The translations under genes and the position numbers were made by a program. A DNA stretch of 64,000 nt, from NCBI GenBank assembly GCA_034370385.1, contig JAXMKZ010000041.1, positions 19,744-83,743 of the forward strand, written 5' to 3'. The notes beneath the pieces are model-generated. The model saw only the letters and a program-made list of their open reading frames with translations. It did not search any database and was not told where the DNA came from. Origin of the DNA: Coriobacteriia bacterium (GTDB lineage Bacteria; Actinomycetota; Coriobacteriia; Anaerosomatales; PHET01). Each line of letters opens with the position of its first letter. Position 1 is the first letter of the stretch. Below are positions 49,386 through 58,976 of the stretch, piece by piece.

Positions 49386-49441
49386 TATTTTCATCTCTGT
49401 GCTATTTTCAGTGCGTAGTGAAAATAGACAGGAAGTGAAAA
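49386..49441 (+). promoter_or_regulatory. AbiEi operator
   Basis: CTATTTTCA (49402-49410) and TGAAAATAG (49419-49427) are a perfect inverted repeat with an 8-base spacer. A further TATTTTCA (49386-49393) and TGAAAA (49436-49441) flank it, giving four half-sites right up to the antitoxin ATG. AbiEi antitoxins are known to repress their own promoter by binding inverted repeats. Confidence 0.7.
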
Positions 49442-50460
49442 TGAACACCAACGCGCACGCCGATGAGCTTGCCCACCGCCTAACGCAGGCCGAAGCAGGT
49501 CGTTTTCGGGCGCAGGGCGACACCGTCATCCTCGATGGTGCGGTCGGCGACACCGGTCGAATCCAAGTCATAGACGCGGGCTCGGGGCGGACCCAACAGA
49601 CAATGCAAGCGCTTCGCCGCACGCGGGAATCGCCACACGTACCCTTGATTGCAGGCCGCCACTTCAGTGAGCACGCGTTGGCCGAGCTGAATTCTGCAGA
49701 TGCCAACTACATGGACGATCGTCACCTGCGCGTGCGGCTGCTCACGCCCAACATCCTCATACGCCTGCAAGAACAGGCACCCACGCCAGAAGAGCCTCCA
49801 GCGAAGAACCTGCGCCTGAGCGGCGCTGCCGGAGGCGTCGCACTAGCACTTCTTTCCGACCCATCGCGCGAGTGGAAGGTGAGCGATCTCGCCAATGAGG
49901 GACGTGTGTCTCTTGGGGCGGCGCAGAACACGGTGGTCTCACTCGAGTCCGATGGGCTGCTAGAGCGCTCAGGACGGGGGCCGGCGACGCGCCGTCGAGT
50001 GACGGACCCGGCAGGCCTTCTTGACCTGTACGCACGGGATGCGGCTGCGGACCGCAAAGTGATCGTCAGGGGATTCCTTCTCGACAGGGGAACCGAGGAG
50101 ACGATGATCGCCGCGTCGCGGCTGTTGACGGTTGAGGCGCCGGGTTTGTCGGTTTGGTTCACCGGCGTAGCGGCCGCGCAGATGGTTGCGCCCCACGTAA
50201 CCTCCGTGCGAGTCTTCGAGGCTTGGGTCACGACTCCTCATCGTGCCGACCACATCTTGAAAGGGATGGGCGCGATGCCGGTCGATGAGGGGTCGAATCT
50301 CGTTGTGATGAGGGGTCACAAGGGTGTCACCGTCGGATCGGAGTGCTGCAACGGCGTTCGTCGGGTGTCGGTCTTCCGGATGTACGCTGATGCCCTTGCA
50401 GATCCCGCTCGGGGCGAGGAACAGGCGGAGCACCTTCGCGAGACGGTAATTGGCTTCTAG
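49441..50460 (+). CDS. abiEi: AbiEi-family type IV antitoxin / autorepressor
   Basis: 339 residues; AGGAAG before the ATG. A winged helix sits in the middle (SDPSREWKVSDLANEGRVSL, GAAQNTVVSLESDGLLERSG; about 140-190). The C-terminal antitoxin domain contains VEAPGLSVWFTGVAAAQMVA and NGVRRVSVFRMYADAL. AbiEi represses the operon and counteracts the nucleotidyltransferase toxin. The toxin gene starts eight bases later. The N-terminal 130 residues (TVILDGAVGDTGRIQVIDAG) are longer than in typical small AbiEi proteins. Confidence 0.82.
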   Translation: MNTNAHADELAHRLTQAEAGRFRAQGDTVILDGAVGDTGRIQVIDAGSGRTQQTMQALRRTRESPHVPLIAGRHFSEHALAELNSADANYMDDRHLRVRLLTPNILIRLQEQAPTPEEPPAKNLRLSGAAGGVALALLSDPSREWKVSDLANEGRVSLGAAQNTVVSLESDGLLERSGRGPATRRRVTDPAGLLDLYARDAAADRKVIVRGFLLDRGTEETMIAASRLLTVEAPGLSVWFTGVAAAQMVAPHVTSVRVFEAWVTTPHRADHILKGMGAMPVDEGSNLVVMRGHKGVTVGSECCNGVRRVSVFRMYADALADPARGEEQAEHLRETVIGF

Positions 50461-50468
50461 GGGGTCAC

Positions 50469-51353
50469 GTGGTCGACGGGTACAGCAATGCGGCGACGGA
50501 GCGATGCGAACGAGTCCTCGGCACGCTCATGCGTGGAATCGGTCAGCCTTGGCGGCACAAGATCTGCCTCGTGGGAGGACTCGCTCCACTCTACATCGTG
50601 CGAGGGGACGGTTATGGCCAACCCGCCCACGTGGGCTCTACTGATGTGGACGTCGCGCTTCGCCTAGCGCTGGAGTCCGAAGATCAAGGAGCATACGCGA
50701 CGCTCGAGACGAACCTGAAGCGGAACGGCTTCGGCCGAGTCGATGGGGCCTCTTGGCGTTGGGCCGCGGATGTCGAGAGGGAGACTGTCGTGCTGGAATT
50801 CCTCGGTGACGTGAGCGATGCCGCCCCCGGAACGGTCTTTCGCGCCAAGGTCACGCCGCCCGCCGGTGCCGGGGGTGTGGGGCTGCTGTGCGTGAGGGGC
50901 GTCGAGCTGGTCTTCCGGGATGCTCTCTCAGTTACTCGCGACGTCCCGTTGCTCGATGGCGCCCGCTCTCGTGTCGAGTTCCAGGTCGCTAATCTGACTC
51001 CATTCGTGGCACTCAAAGCCGACGCGTATCTGGATAGGCGCAAGGCGAAGGATGCGTACGATCTGGTCTACGTGCTCAGGTGGTGGCAGGGCGGGCCGGC
51101 GGCGGCAGCCGCTGCGTTCGCGTCCAGCCCCGTCGCCGATGAGCCCTTCGTTGTCTCGGCCATTTCGCGGGTGCTGAGTGACTTCGCTTCCCCAGATCGG
51201 GCCGGAGCCGTCGATTACGCAAGCCTCAGAGCATCTGCCGGGTCGGCAAACGAGGTGGCTGTGGCGCGAAACGAAGCGGTTCTCGTGGTCCGGCAGTTCG
51301 AAGAGGAGTTACGCAATCAGGGCTTCAAGGCGGGCGACGCGGCCCCGACGTAA
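50469..51353 (+). CDS. abiEii: AbiEii/AbiGii-type nucleotidyltransferase toxin
   Basis: 294 residues with a GTG start. Nucleotidyltransferase motif GSTDVDVALRL (GSxDxD) near residue 57, after HKICLVGGLAPLYIV. Later VANLTPFVALKADAYLDRRK and KDAYDLVYVLRWWQGG are typical of AbiEii. These toxins transfer nucleotides to tRNA or use GTP to stop growth, often as phage defence. Paired with AbiEi upstream as a type IV toxin-antitoxin system. Confidence 0.85.
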   Translation: MVDGYSNAATERCERVLGTLMRGIGQPWRHKICLVGGLAPLYIVRGDGYGQPAHVGSTDVDVALRLALESEDQGAYATLETNLKRNGFGRVDGASWRWAADVERETVVLEFLGDVSDAAPGTVFRAKVTPPAGAGGVGLLCVRGVELVFRDALSVTRDVPLLDGARSRVEFQVANLTPFVALKADAYLDRRKAKDAYDLVYVLRWWQGGPAAAAAAFASSPVADEPFVVSAISRVLSDFASPDRAGAVDYASLRASAGSANEVAVARNEAVLVVRQFEEELRNQGFKAGDAAPT

Positions 51354-51452
51354 CGAAACAGCCCCAGTCACTGTCGGCGCTGGATGGCGGCTGCAACAGT
51401 AGGGCCGATAGTCCGAGAGAACCTGCGCCGATGTGAAGGGATGCCCGCCGCC

Positions 51453-52835
51453 GTGACTGCGTCAAGCGAGGCCGAACCCGGTTCTCACATCGAGCGTTGG
51501 CGAGCCCGCCTCATCGCTCAGGGGACGGATGGGGCGCATGCCGACGCGCTTGAAGAGCGCCTGCGCGTGCAGGTTGATGCGCTCGTCGCCGCCGGTCTGG
51601 ACTCCGACGAGGCCTTCCTGATCGCGCTGCGCCGGATCGCCGTCGCCGACGAGGCCACCCGCGAGTACGCCCGTGCCGCCTTCGGCGCGTTGATGGCGGC
51701 ACCCGCCGCGGACATCGGCTCCGCCGCCGCTCCCGAGTCGGCCGGCGCCCTGCGCAGCGCCGTGACTGAGTTCCGGGTGATGCTCGCATGCGCCGCCGCA
51801 GCGGCCGTCGCCATCAAGGTTCCGACGCTCTTCGGACTCGATCTCGACGGCGACAGCGGCAGCTTCTACGCGCGCAACCTGAGCCTGTTCGTGCTGCCGT
51901 TCCTGGCGATGTACTTCGTATGGGCGCGCGGGCTGAGTCGCAAGGGCATGGCCGGTCTGGCCGCGATGTTCGTCGCAGCCGCGGCGTTCGCGAACGCGTA
52001 CCCGCTTGAGCCGGGCGGCTCAACGGAGATCCTGCTCGCCATCCACCTGCCGATCGCACTCTGGCTCGCCGTCGGCGTTGCACATGCCGGGGGCGCGTGG
52101 AGGGCGGATGTGCGGCGCATGGAGTACGTGCGGTTCACGGGCGAGTGGCTCGTCACCTACGCGCTCATCGCGCTGGGCGGCGGTGTGCTCGTCGCGCTCA
52201 CGGTGGGCGTGTTCGGCGCGATCGGGATCGACGTCGAGGTGTTCATCTCGGAATGGGCGATTCCCTGCGGCGCCATGGGTGCCGTGATCGTCGCAGCCTG
52301 GCTCGTGGAGACCCGCAGAAACCTCGTCAGCGGGATGGCGCCCATGCTGGCGCGCGTGTTCACGCCGCTGTTCGCGGTGATGCTCGTGGCGCTGCTGGCC
52401 GGCGTCATCGGGACGCGCGGGTTCATCGATATCGAGCGCGAGGTGCTCATCCTCTTCGACCTGCTCCTGGTGCTGGTGCTCGCCCTGCTGCTCTACGGGA
52501 TCTCATCACGCGACCCGCTCGCCGAGCCGGGATTGTTCGATTGGATTCAGGTGGTGCTTGTCGGCTGCGCGTTGGGCGTGGATGTGTTCGCCCTGCTCAA
52601 CATCGCCAGCCGCCTGACCGAGTACGGGTTCAGTGCGAACAGGACCGCCGCGCTTGGTCTGAACCTCATCCTGCTCGTCAACTTGACGTGGTCGGTGTTC
52701 CTGCAGTCGCGCTTCTTGAGAAGAAGAAGCGATTTCGCGCCCGTCGAGCGCTGGCAGATGCGCTACCTGCCGGTGTACGCGCTGTGGGCCGCGATCGTCG
52801 TCGTCGCGTTCCCGCCGCTGTTCGGCTTCGCCTGA
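51453..52835 (+). CDS. Multi-spanning membrane protein with permease-prefix-like N-terminus (DUF4153-like)
   Basis: 460 residues from a GTG at 51453 (AAGGGA 11 bases upstream); ATGs at 51384 and 51441 are alternatives. N-terminal about 100 residues are helical and cytoplasmic (HIERWRARLIAQGTDGAHAD, SDEAFLIALRRIAVADEATR), like 'permease prefix domain 1'. Then about eleven helices from residue 110. No catalytic motif recognised. Role unknown. Just downstream of the AbiE pair but probably unrelated. Confidence 0.7.
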   Translation: MTASSEAEPGSHIERWRARLIAQGTDGAHADALEERLRVQVDALVAAGLDSDEAFLIALRRIAVADEATREYARAAFGALMAAPAADIGSAAAPESAGALRSAVTEFRVMLACAAAAAVAIKVPTLFGLDLDGDSGSFYARNLSLFVLPFLAMYFVWARGLSRKGMAGLAAMFVAAAAFANAYPLEPGGSTEILLAIHLPIALWLAVGVAHAGGAWRADVRRMEYVRFTGEWLVTYALIALGGGVLVALTVGVFGAIGIDVEVFISEWAIPCGAMGAVIVAAWLVETRRNLVSGMAPMLARVFTPLFAVMLVALLAGVIGTRGFIDIEREVLILFDLLLVLVLALLLYGISSRDPLAEPGLFDWIQVVLVGCALGVDVFALLNIASRLTEYGFSANRTAALGLNLILLVNLTWSVFLQSRFLRRRSDFAPVERWQMRYLPVYALWAAIVVVAFPPLFGFA

Positions 52836-52885
52836 GGCGAATCACGGGGGGACACCTTCGCGTTTTACGGGGGAGCACACAGAAA

Positions 52886-52920
52886 GACGGCCCGCCCGGC
52901 GCGATGCCGAACGGGCCGTC
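52886..52920 (-). terminator. Terminator of the OmpA-domain protein gene
   Basis: On the minus strand GACGGCCCG pairs with CGGGCCGTC (52912-52920 and 52886-52894), then TTTCT follows. It lies 23 bases after the stop of the OmpA-domain gene; it may also serve the convergent membrane protein gene. Confidence 0.75.
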
Positions 52921-52942
52921 CTGGGGCACGTACGAGGGGCCG

Positions 52943-55900
52943 CTAGCGGATACTGATCTCGGCCCGGCGGTTAAGCACGCGACCCGCCTCGCTCAGGTTC
53001 GAGCCGATCGGCGAGGAGTTGCCTCTGCCGCTGGCGACCACATTCACCTTCACGCCCAGTCTGCGGAACTCAGCGAGCAGGTAGGTCCGTACGTTCTGTG
53101 CGCGCTGGGCCGACAGCCTCGCCCGGAACGCCGCGCCGCCTGGTGCGGCCCCGGCCGTGAAGCCGTCGACCACCACGGTCTTGAAACCCTGGGCCTTCAC
53201 GAGCGCCGCGAGCTTGCGCAGTTCGCGCTTTCCTGATGCCGTCAGCGTCGCGGAGTCACCCTGGAAGCGGATGGTGCCGATGCGAACGTCATGCGCCGCA
53301 CGATAGGTGCCGCGGACTCGGACCGACTCGGTGCCGTTGTTGCCGTAAGCCTGCACCTGCACGACGGCGTTCGGGCCGAGCAGCGTGTTGATGCGTAGCT
53401 GTGATACGGCCGCGCTCGTCGTGCCGACGAGGCGCCCGTTCACGTACACGCGGTAGCCTTTCGCATTGGTCGACCCGGTCCACTTGATCAGACTGCTGGC
53501 CGCACCGGCAGGCGTGTAGGTGATCGCGTGGGGCGGACCGGGGTTGACGGTGACACTGACGGTCTTGGTGACGCTGTCGGCGCCACGGGTGACGGTGACC
53601 TCGACAAGCATGGTCCCTGAGAACCCGGGCCGGGGTGACACGACGAGGGCGGCGCCTTCGAGCCGCGCGCTGCCGGCGCCCGGCGTGGTCACGGTGACGC
53701 TCGTCTCATCGCCGTCTTCGAGACCGGACACTGGAATCGAGGTGGAGGTTGGTCCGGCAGTGGTGACCGGCGGAACGATGACGTCAATCGGGTCACCGCC
53801 GCCACCGCTACCGCCGTCGCCAGGATCGCCCGCGCCCCCCAGCGTCAGGCTCACGGGCGAGGAGCCCGCGTCGACGCCATCGGATCCGAGCGAGATGGCG
53901 CGGAACTCGTAGGCGACGCCGGTCGCGAGGCCCTCGACCGAGTGCGAGGTCGCTGACGTGCTAAGCCTCGGGCCGTACACCCAGTCGCCAACCCCGGCCA
54001 CGCGCCAAGCGACCTGGTATCCGCCCAGACCGGGGCCGGTGTGGGCCGGAGCGTTCCAGCTTACGAGCGCAGTCGTGGCGCTCGCCTGCGATGCGGCTAG
54101 ATCTCGCGGTGCGGACAGCGCATGGCGCACCGACACGCGTACCCACGCGATGGCGCCACTGTCCGTCATGTACATGAACCCGTCTTCACCGGTGAAGCCC
54201 GCATTCGGCGTGTACCCGATCAGGTTGGGTTGGCCTGTCATACCGCGGGTGACGGTGCCATTGCCAGCCTGGGATTGCGAGAGGACGTTGCCTACGCCGA
54301 CGTCGTCGTTACCCAGTACGTCGATCCACACGGTTGTCTGATAGGTGCCGATCTCATCGGTGCGGGCGACGGGGATGTAGGCGAAGCTCGCGGTCACGGT
54401 GAGGTCGCTGTCACCTGCGAGATCGCTACGCGTAGCGGTCGAGACACCGTCGGACCAGCCGGTGAACCAGTAGCCTGGCGCTGGGACCGCAGTGACCGCA
54501 GACCCGCTGTTGCCGGTCTGAATGACCTGGGTCGTGGATCCTGCGACCGTGCCGTTCGGGGCTGCGAGATACGACAGGGTCACGTTCGAGATCTCGAACT
54601 CGGCGGTGACGTCCATGTCGGCGGTCACGTTGGTGTCACGACGCTCAGCGGTCAGCACACCGTCGTCCCACTGCTTGAACTTCCAGCCCGAATCCGCCTT
54701 CGCGGTCACGGACGTGCAATCTGCTCCAACCGCAACGACCTGCGTCGCTGAGCCCTCGATGGAGCCGTTCAGGCCGGCCAGATAGCTCGCGGTGACGTCG
54801 GAGACGGCCTCGCCTGACAGTGGCGCACTGAGCGTCACGAGCACGGGAGAGATCAACGGAACCGAGAGGCTTCCGGTGAAGTCGCCGTCGGCAGATGGCG
54901 AGAAGTCGATCGTGAGATCGCGGTACTCACCAACGGCCAGGGTGAACGCTCCTGCGGAGCCTGCGGCCACCCCGAAGGGGGCGCCAGCACTGGGTGCGCC
55001 GAACGAAAGCGGCTGGCTGCCGTTGTTCGTGACGCGTATCGTCTGGGAGGATGTGTCGCCAGGGCGCCCGGAGTACGAAAGCGTCGTCGGCGAGATGTCG
55101 ACGCCGACATCAAGCGCGGTCAGCCGGGTGGTCGCGCTCGAGCTGCCGCCGGGACCGGTGGCAGACAGCGTGATGTCCGAGTACCCGGAGGCGATGTCGG
55201 GAACGTTGACATCCACATAGATGGTGGTGGCGGATCCGGCGGGGAGGGTCAACGTGGTCGCGCCGACCACGTCCACATCCCAGGTGCCGCCGCTGCTGTC
55301 GCTCGCACTGACCGTAACGTCCTGCGGCGACGTGCTCAGGTTCTGCAGCGTGAACGGCAGCGCCACGGTGGAGTCCGGTGCGGCGTTCTGCGGGCCTGGC
55401 GCAAGCATCTGGAGCGGGCCACCCGGCGTCCACAGCTCGTATGCCTCGATCAGCCAGGTCTCGCCGGGGGATAGCGTCGCGCGGTTCCACTGCAGGTAGT
55501 AGCCGGCGTCCGTGTATGCGGTATTCGCACTGTCAGGCAGGTCGGTGCCCGCAGTTGCGTAGCCGTTCCCGATGCTGTAGTGGCCGCCGAAGTAGTGGTT
55601 CGCGGGGGTCGCCGGGTTCGCGTAGAAGCCCATGAGCCCCCAGTTCGCATAGTTGTTGTTGCGCACGTACACCATGCTCTTCGCAGGGTCGTAGAAGCTC
55701 GACGCGCTGTCCTCTCCGCCGAAATAGGTGTCGCCACCGTGATAGAGCCGCACATCGGTATGCGTGGTGGGGCCTGAGTTCGCGATCGCCCAGGATTTCG
55801 TGAAGAAGCGGTCGCCGTCCATGAGGGTGAGGGTCTGCGTGATTCGGATACCGCTCGTACCGGCGTCGAAGACGGTCACGATCTGTTTGCCGCCAGCGAT

Positions 55901-56239
55901 GGTCACGATGTCGTTCGACACGGCGGTGAACACCCCGCCTGGTGCCGTGCCGGTGCGGTAGCCGCTTGTGTAGGATGCGGTCGTCCCAAGCCACAGGACG
56001 CTACCCCAGCCAGCTCCACCGTAGTACTGGTGAACCCACCCCATGGGTCCGGCGGGACCGTCCTGATCGACGTAGACCTTCGGTCCGCCGGACGGCGTCA
56101 CGGCGAGCCTGAGGATGCCGTTATCGATGGTCTGCTCTGCGGGTGGTAAGGCGCTCGCCGTCGCCGGCAGCGCCAGAACGCTGGCCACCAAGGCGACGAC
56201 GAGCATCGTCCTAAGGGCGATGCCGATTCTTCCGAACAT
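52943..56239 (-). CDS. Large surface protein with InlB-like repeats, FN3 and C-terminal OmpA domain
   Basis: 1098 residues. Signal peptide about 1-29 (ASALPPAE). An N-terminal region about 30-290 binds or encloses something (IDNGILRLAVTPSGGPKVYV). Ig-like and choice-of-anchor-type domains (about 300-490), two InlB B-repeat-like modules (SYLAGLNGSIEGSATQV and SYLAAPNGTVAGSTTQV), cadherin-like/Ig (about 640-710), FN3 (about 715-800), more Ig, and an OmpA-like peptidoglycan-binding domain at the end (IRFQGDSATLTASGKRELRK, LSAQRAQNVRTYLLAEFRRL, LNRRAEISIR). The OmpA domain should hold it to peptidoglycan. Divergent from a two-component system. Confidence 0.82.
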   Translation of the reverse strand: MFGRIGIALRTMLVVALVASVLALPATASALPPAEQTIDNGILRLAVTPSGGPKVYVDQDGPAGPMGWVHQYYGGAGWGSVLWLGTTASYTSGYRTGTAPGGVFTAVSNDIVTIAGGKQIVTVFDAGTSGIRITQTLTLMDGDRFFTKSWAIANSGPTTHTDVRLYHGGDTYFGGEDSASSFYDPAKSMVYVRNNNYANWGLMGFYANPATPANHYFGGHYSIGNGYATAGTDLPDSANTAYTDAGYYLQWNRATLSPGETWLIEAYELWTPGGPLQMLAPGPQNAAPDSTVALPFTLQNLSTSPQDVTVSASDSSGGTWDVDVVGATTLTLPAGSATTIYVDVNVPDIASGYSDITLSATGPGGSSSATTRLTALDVGVDISPTTLSYSGRPGDTSSQTIRVTNNGSQPLSFGAPSAGAPFGVAAGSAGAFTLAVGEYRDLTIDFSPSADGDFTGSLSVPLISPVLVTLSAPLSGEAVSDVTASYLAGLNGSIEGSATQVVAVGADCTSVTAKADSGWKFKQWDDGVLTAERRDTNVTADMDVTAEFEISNVTLSYLAAPNGTVAGSTTQVIQTGNSGSAVTAVPAPGYWFTGWSDGVSTATRSDLAGDSDLTVTASFAYIPVARTDEIGTYQTTVWIDVLGNDDVGVGNVLSQSQAGNGTVTRGMTGQPNLIGYTPNAGFTGEDGFMYMTDSGAIAWVRVSVRHALSAPRDLAASQASATTALVSWNAPAHTGPGLGGYQVAWRVAGVGDWVYGPRLSTSATSHSVEGLATGVAYEFRAISLGSDGVDAGSSPVSLTLGGAGDPGDGGSGGGGDPIDVIVPPVTTAGPTSTSIPVSGLEDGDETSVTVTTPGAGSARLEGAALVVSPRPGFSGTMLVEVTVTRGADSVTKTVSVTVNPGPPHAITYTPAGAASSLIKWTGSTNAKGYRVYVNGRLVGTTSAAVSQLRINTLLGPNAVVQVQAYGNNGTESVRVRGTYRAAHDVRIGTIRFQGDSATLTASGKRELRKLAALVKAQGFKTVVVDGFTAGAAPGGAAFRARLSAQRAQNVRTYLLAEFRRLGVKVNVVASGRGNSSPIGSNLSEAGRVLNRRAEISIR

Positions 56240-56293
56240 GCGGGGTACCTCCTACGCCGGATGCAACACAACACAGAGATAATCGGGACGAAG

Positions 56294-56322
56294 TCGTTAA
56301 CACTCAGCCGCCAAATCGTTAA
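56294..56322. promoter_or_regulatory. Direct repeat TCGTTAA spaced 22 bp in a divergent promoter
   Basis: TCGTTAA at 56294 and 56316, two helical turns apart, lies between the divergent OmpA-domain gene and response-regulator gene. Possible binding site of the 56385 regulator acting on one or both directions. Confidence 0.4.
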
Positions 56323-56384
56323 AGTTCGGCACGACACGCGAACGTGTCGACGATCGGCCGTATGCTTCACATCGAGGTGACGAC

Positions 56385-57083
56385 GTGGACGCCAAGCGAC
56401 TTCTGCTAATCGAAGACGATCCGACTATTGCCGAGCTGCTCGCATACAACCTTCGACAGGCGGGCTACGAGGTTCGGCTCGAATCGGACGGGCGCAACGG
56501 CCTGCTGTCCGCGTTGAGCGGAGAGGTGGACCTGGTGCTCGTCGACCTCATGCTTCCGGAACTCGACGGAATGACCGTCAGCTGCGAGATATCCCGGGTC
56601 AAGCCCGACGTGCCGATCATCGTCGTCACGGCCCGGACTGAGCGCGAGATCATGCTCGAGGGTTTCAACAGCGGCGCGGACGACTTCGTCACCAAGCCCT
56701 TCGACCTTGACGAGCTCTTGGCGCGCATCGCTGCGCGCCTGCGCAGATCCGACACCTCTTCGGGCCGCATAGAGGGTGCAGTGAGCGTTGTCGGGATGCG
56801 CCTGGACCCCGATTCGCACGTGCTCGCCACTACAGCAGGCGAGGTCTTCCTCAAGCCCAAGGAGTATGGACTGCTCGAGCTTCTTGTGTCACAGCCGGGA
56901 CACCTGTTTCGCCGCGAGGAGATCACGCGGAGGGTGTGGCATCAGGGGTACTCGTCAGCCTCGCGCACGCTCGACGTCCACGTACGGCACGTGAGAGCGA
57001 AGCTCGAACAGGTCCGCGCGCCTGTCACGATCCAGAACGTGCGCGGCGTGGGTTACCGGCTCGACTCGGAGGCAGGTTCGTGA
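56385..57083 (+). CDS. OmpR/PhoB-family response regulator
   Basis: 232 residues with a GTG start. Receiver: LLLIEDDPTIAELLAYNLRQ, phosphoacceptor Asp in LVLVDLMLPELDG, Thr/Lys in VVTARTE and FVTKPFDLDE. C-terminal winged helix: LKPKEYGLLELLVSQPGHLF, DVHVRHVRAKLEQVRAP, NVRGVGYRL. Overlaps the sensor kinase by four bases. Probable regulator of the divergent OmpA-domain surface protein. Confidence 0.92.
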   Translation: MDAKRLLLIEDDPTIAELLAYNLRQAGYEVRLESDGRNGLLSALSGEVDLVLVDLMLPELDGMTVSCEISRVKPDVPIIVVTARTEREIMLEGFNSGADDFVTKPFDLDELLARIAARLRRSDTSSGRIEGAVSVVGMRLDPDSHVLATTAGEVFLKPKEYGLLELLVSQPGHLFRREEITRRVWHQGYSSASRTLDVHVRHVRAKLEQVRAPVTIQNVRGVGYRLDSEAGS

Positions 57084-58789
57084 GTTCGGATGTCGCGTAC
57101 GCGGTGGTGTTCGTCGCTGCCACGGCTGTCTCGCTGGCTGTCGGGGTGGCGGCGTGGCGACGCCGTCCGGCGCCTGGGTCGCTCGGCCTTGCGCTCCTCA
57201 GTCTCGCACACGCGATGTGGTCCGGGACGCTCGCGCTTCAGTGGATCTTGACCGACCACACACCCTCGCTGGCTTGGCTCGCGGTTCGCAACGTCGGGCT
57301 GTTTCTCTCGCCCATCGCGATCTTGATTCTGGTGCTGAGCTACACAGGCAGAGATGCCTGGCTCACCGCGCGAACGCTCGTCGCGGTGTCCGTCGTACCC
57401 ATCGGGTGTTGGCTGGTGATGGTGACCGAGCCGTGGCATGGACTGTATCTCGGCGGTATCGAGCCGGCGATGAAGTTCAGCTCGACCACGCCCGTCGCAC
57501 TGTTCCAGGTTGCCTACTCATACGGATTGATGCTGTTCGCAGTGGGGCTGCTCGTGATCCACCTGCTCCGGCGGCCTCCGCATCGGGCGCAGGCGGCCGT
57601 GCTCCTGCTCGCGTTGCTGCTGCCAATCGTGCACTTCGCCCTCCAGTTCGCCGGTGTCGACTTGCTTCCGCGTGTGAACTCCGTGCCGTTCTCGTTCACG
57701 GTGTCAGGGGCGCTGATGCTGTTCGCGCTGACGCGCCTGGGCCTGTTCCGGCTGGTTCCGATCGCGCGGGACCAGGTGATCGAGCAGCTGCCTATAGGAG
57801 TGGTCGTCTACGATGCGGACCGGCGCATCATCGATGCGAACCCTGCCGCGATGCGCATGACCGGTGCCTCAGGGGTGATCATGGGCAAGACCTCGGACGA
57901 GGCCTTCCCGCGCCAGCTCGAGACGATACTCAGAATCCGCGAGGGGCTGCTCACTGCGGACACAGCGACAGCGCTCGCTGAGTTCGCTCCCGGGCTGTGG
58001 GTCGAGGCCACGGCTTCAGTGCTCCACGACCGCTCGGGCGAGCGCATCGCAATACTCGTCATGCTCAGGGACGTCACCGCCCAGCGCGCCGCCGAGCGCA
58101 TGCAGCGAGACTTCGTCGCCAATGTCGCTCACGAGCTTCAGACCCCTCTCACCGGGCTGTCGCTGCTTGCCCGGACGATTCCTCGTGCGATGCGCGAGGA
58201 CCCAAGCGCGGTGGACGGGTTCGTCGAGCGCCTCGGCTCCGAGGTCGATCGGCTTGTGCACCTCACTGGCGAGCTGATGACGCTCTCGCGGGCCGAGACG
58301 TTGCCTGCCGACGAGTCGATCGAGCCCGCAGATGTGGGCGAGGTCGTCGCCGCGAAGATCGAGGACATCAGGGGCGTGGCAAGGGCGAAGGGGTTGTCCC
58401 TCGAGGCACACGTGCCCGGCGGCTTGCGCGTCGCGTGCGACGAGTTCGATCTGGCTGTGGTCGTGGGCAACCTGATTCAGAACGCGGTGCGCTATACCGG
58501 TGCCGGGGGCCACGTCGTGCTGAGCGCCGAACGAGCGGCCGGTTCGGACGGCGCGCCGTGGGTCGAGATTCGTGTCACCGACGACGGAATCGGTATCCCC
58601 GCGGAGGATCAGCAGCGGGTCTTCGAGCGCTTCTACCGGGTGGACAGGGCCCGTTCGCGAAGTACAGGTGGCACGGGGCTGGGGCTCGCTATCGTCAAGG
58701 TGATCGTCGAGAGCCACGGGGGTTCTGTGGCGCTTGTCAGCACGCCGGGCGAGGGGTCGACGTTCACGGTGCGGCTCCACGCGGCTTGA
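57080..58789 (+). CDS. Sensor histidine kinase with N-terminal 7TM domain and PAS
   Basis: 569 residues with a GTG at 57080 overlapping the regulator stop (GGAGG seven bases upstream). Seven helices at about 1-230 resemble the 7TM histidine-kinase N-terminal domain. A PAS domain follows (QLPIGVVVYDADRRIIDANP). Then the kinase core: H-box NVAHELQTPLTGLSLL, N-box GNLIQNAVRYTGAGG, G1 VTDDGIGIP, F-box FERFYRVDRAR, G2 STGGTGLGLAIV. Membrane-embedded ligand sensing is likely. Partner of the 56385 regulator. Confidence 0.92.
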   Translation: MSSDVAYAVVFVAATAVSLAVGVAAWRRRPAPGSLGLALLSLAHAMWSGTLALQWILTDHTPSLAWLAVRNVGLFLSPIAILILVLSYTGRDAWLTARTLVAVSVVPIGCWLVMVTEPWHGLYLGGIEPAMKFSSTTPVALFQVAYSYGLMLFAVGLLVIHLLRRPPHRAQAAVLLLALLLPIVHFALQFAGVDLLPRVNSVPFSFTVSGALMLFALTRLGLFRLVPIARDQVIEQLPIGVVVYDADRRIIDANPAAMRMTGASGVIMGKTSDEAFPRQLETILRIREGLLTADTATALAEFAPGLWVEATASVLHDRSGERIAILVMLRDVTAQRAAERMQRDFVANVAHELQTPLTGLSLLARTIPRAMREDPSAVDGFVERLGSEVDRLVHLTGELMTLSRAETLPADESIEPADVGEVVAAKIEDIRGVARAKGLSLEAHVPGGLRVACDEFDLAVVVGNLIQNAVRYTGAGGHVVLSAERAAGSDGAPWVEIRVTDDGIGIPAEDQQRVFERFYRVDRARSRSTGGTGLGLAIVKVIVESHGGSVALVSTPGEGSTFTVRLHAA

Positions 58790-58905
58790 TCGCTGAGATG
58801 CGGCGCGACACACGCTGCGCGATCGGGGGGACTCATCGCCGTGGTGCTCGCCGTCACGAAAGACAGCCTGCGCCCTCTGCGCGCAGCCGAGGAAGTCAAG
58901 AATAC

Positions 58906-58959
58906 TTGACATGGTGTCTGAATCGCTTTACAGTCGGGTATGTCAAACATATCTGACAT
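58906..58959 (+). promoter_or_regulatory. Promoter and operator of the membrane protein/XRE operon
   Basis: TTGACA (58906-58911), 17-base spacer, TACAGT (58929-58934). Just downstream, ATGTCA (58940-58945) and TGACAT (58954-58959) form a perfect inverted repeat with an 8-base spacer; the same TGACAT also overlaps the -35. A repressor bound there would block initiation; the XRE protein of this operon is the candidate. Confidence 0.7.
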
Positions 58960-58976
58960 CGAGGAGGGCATCAGCC

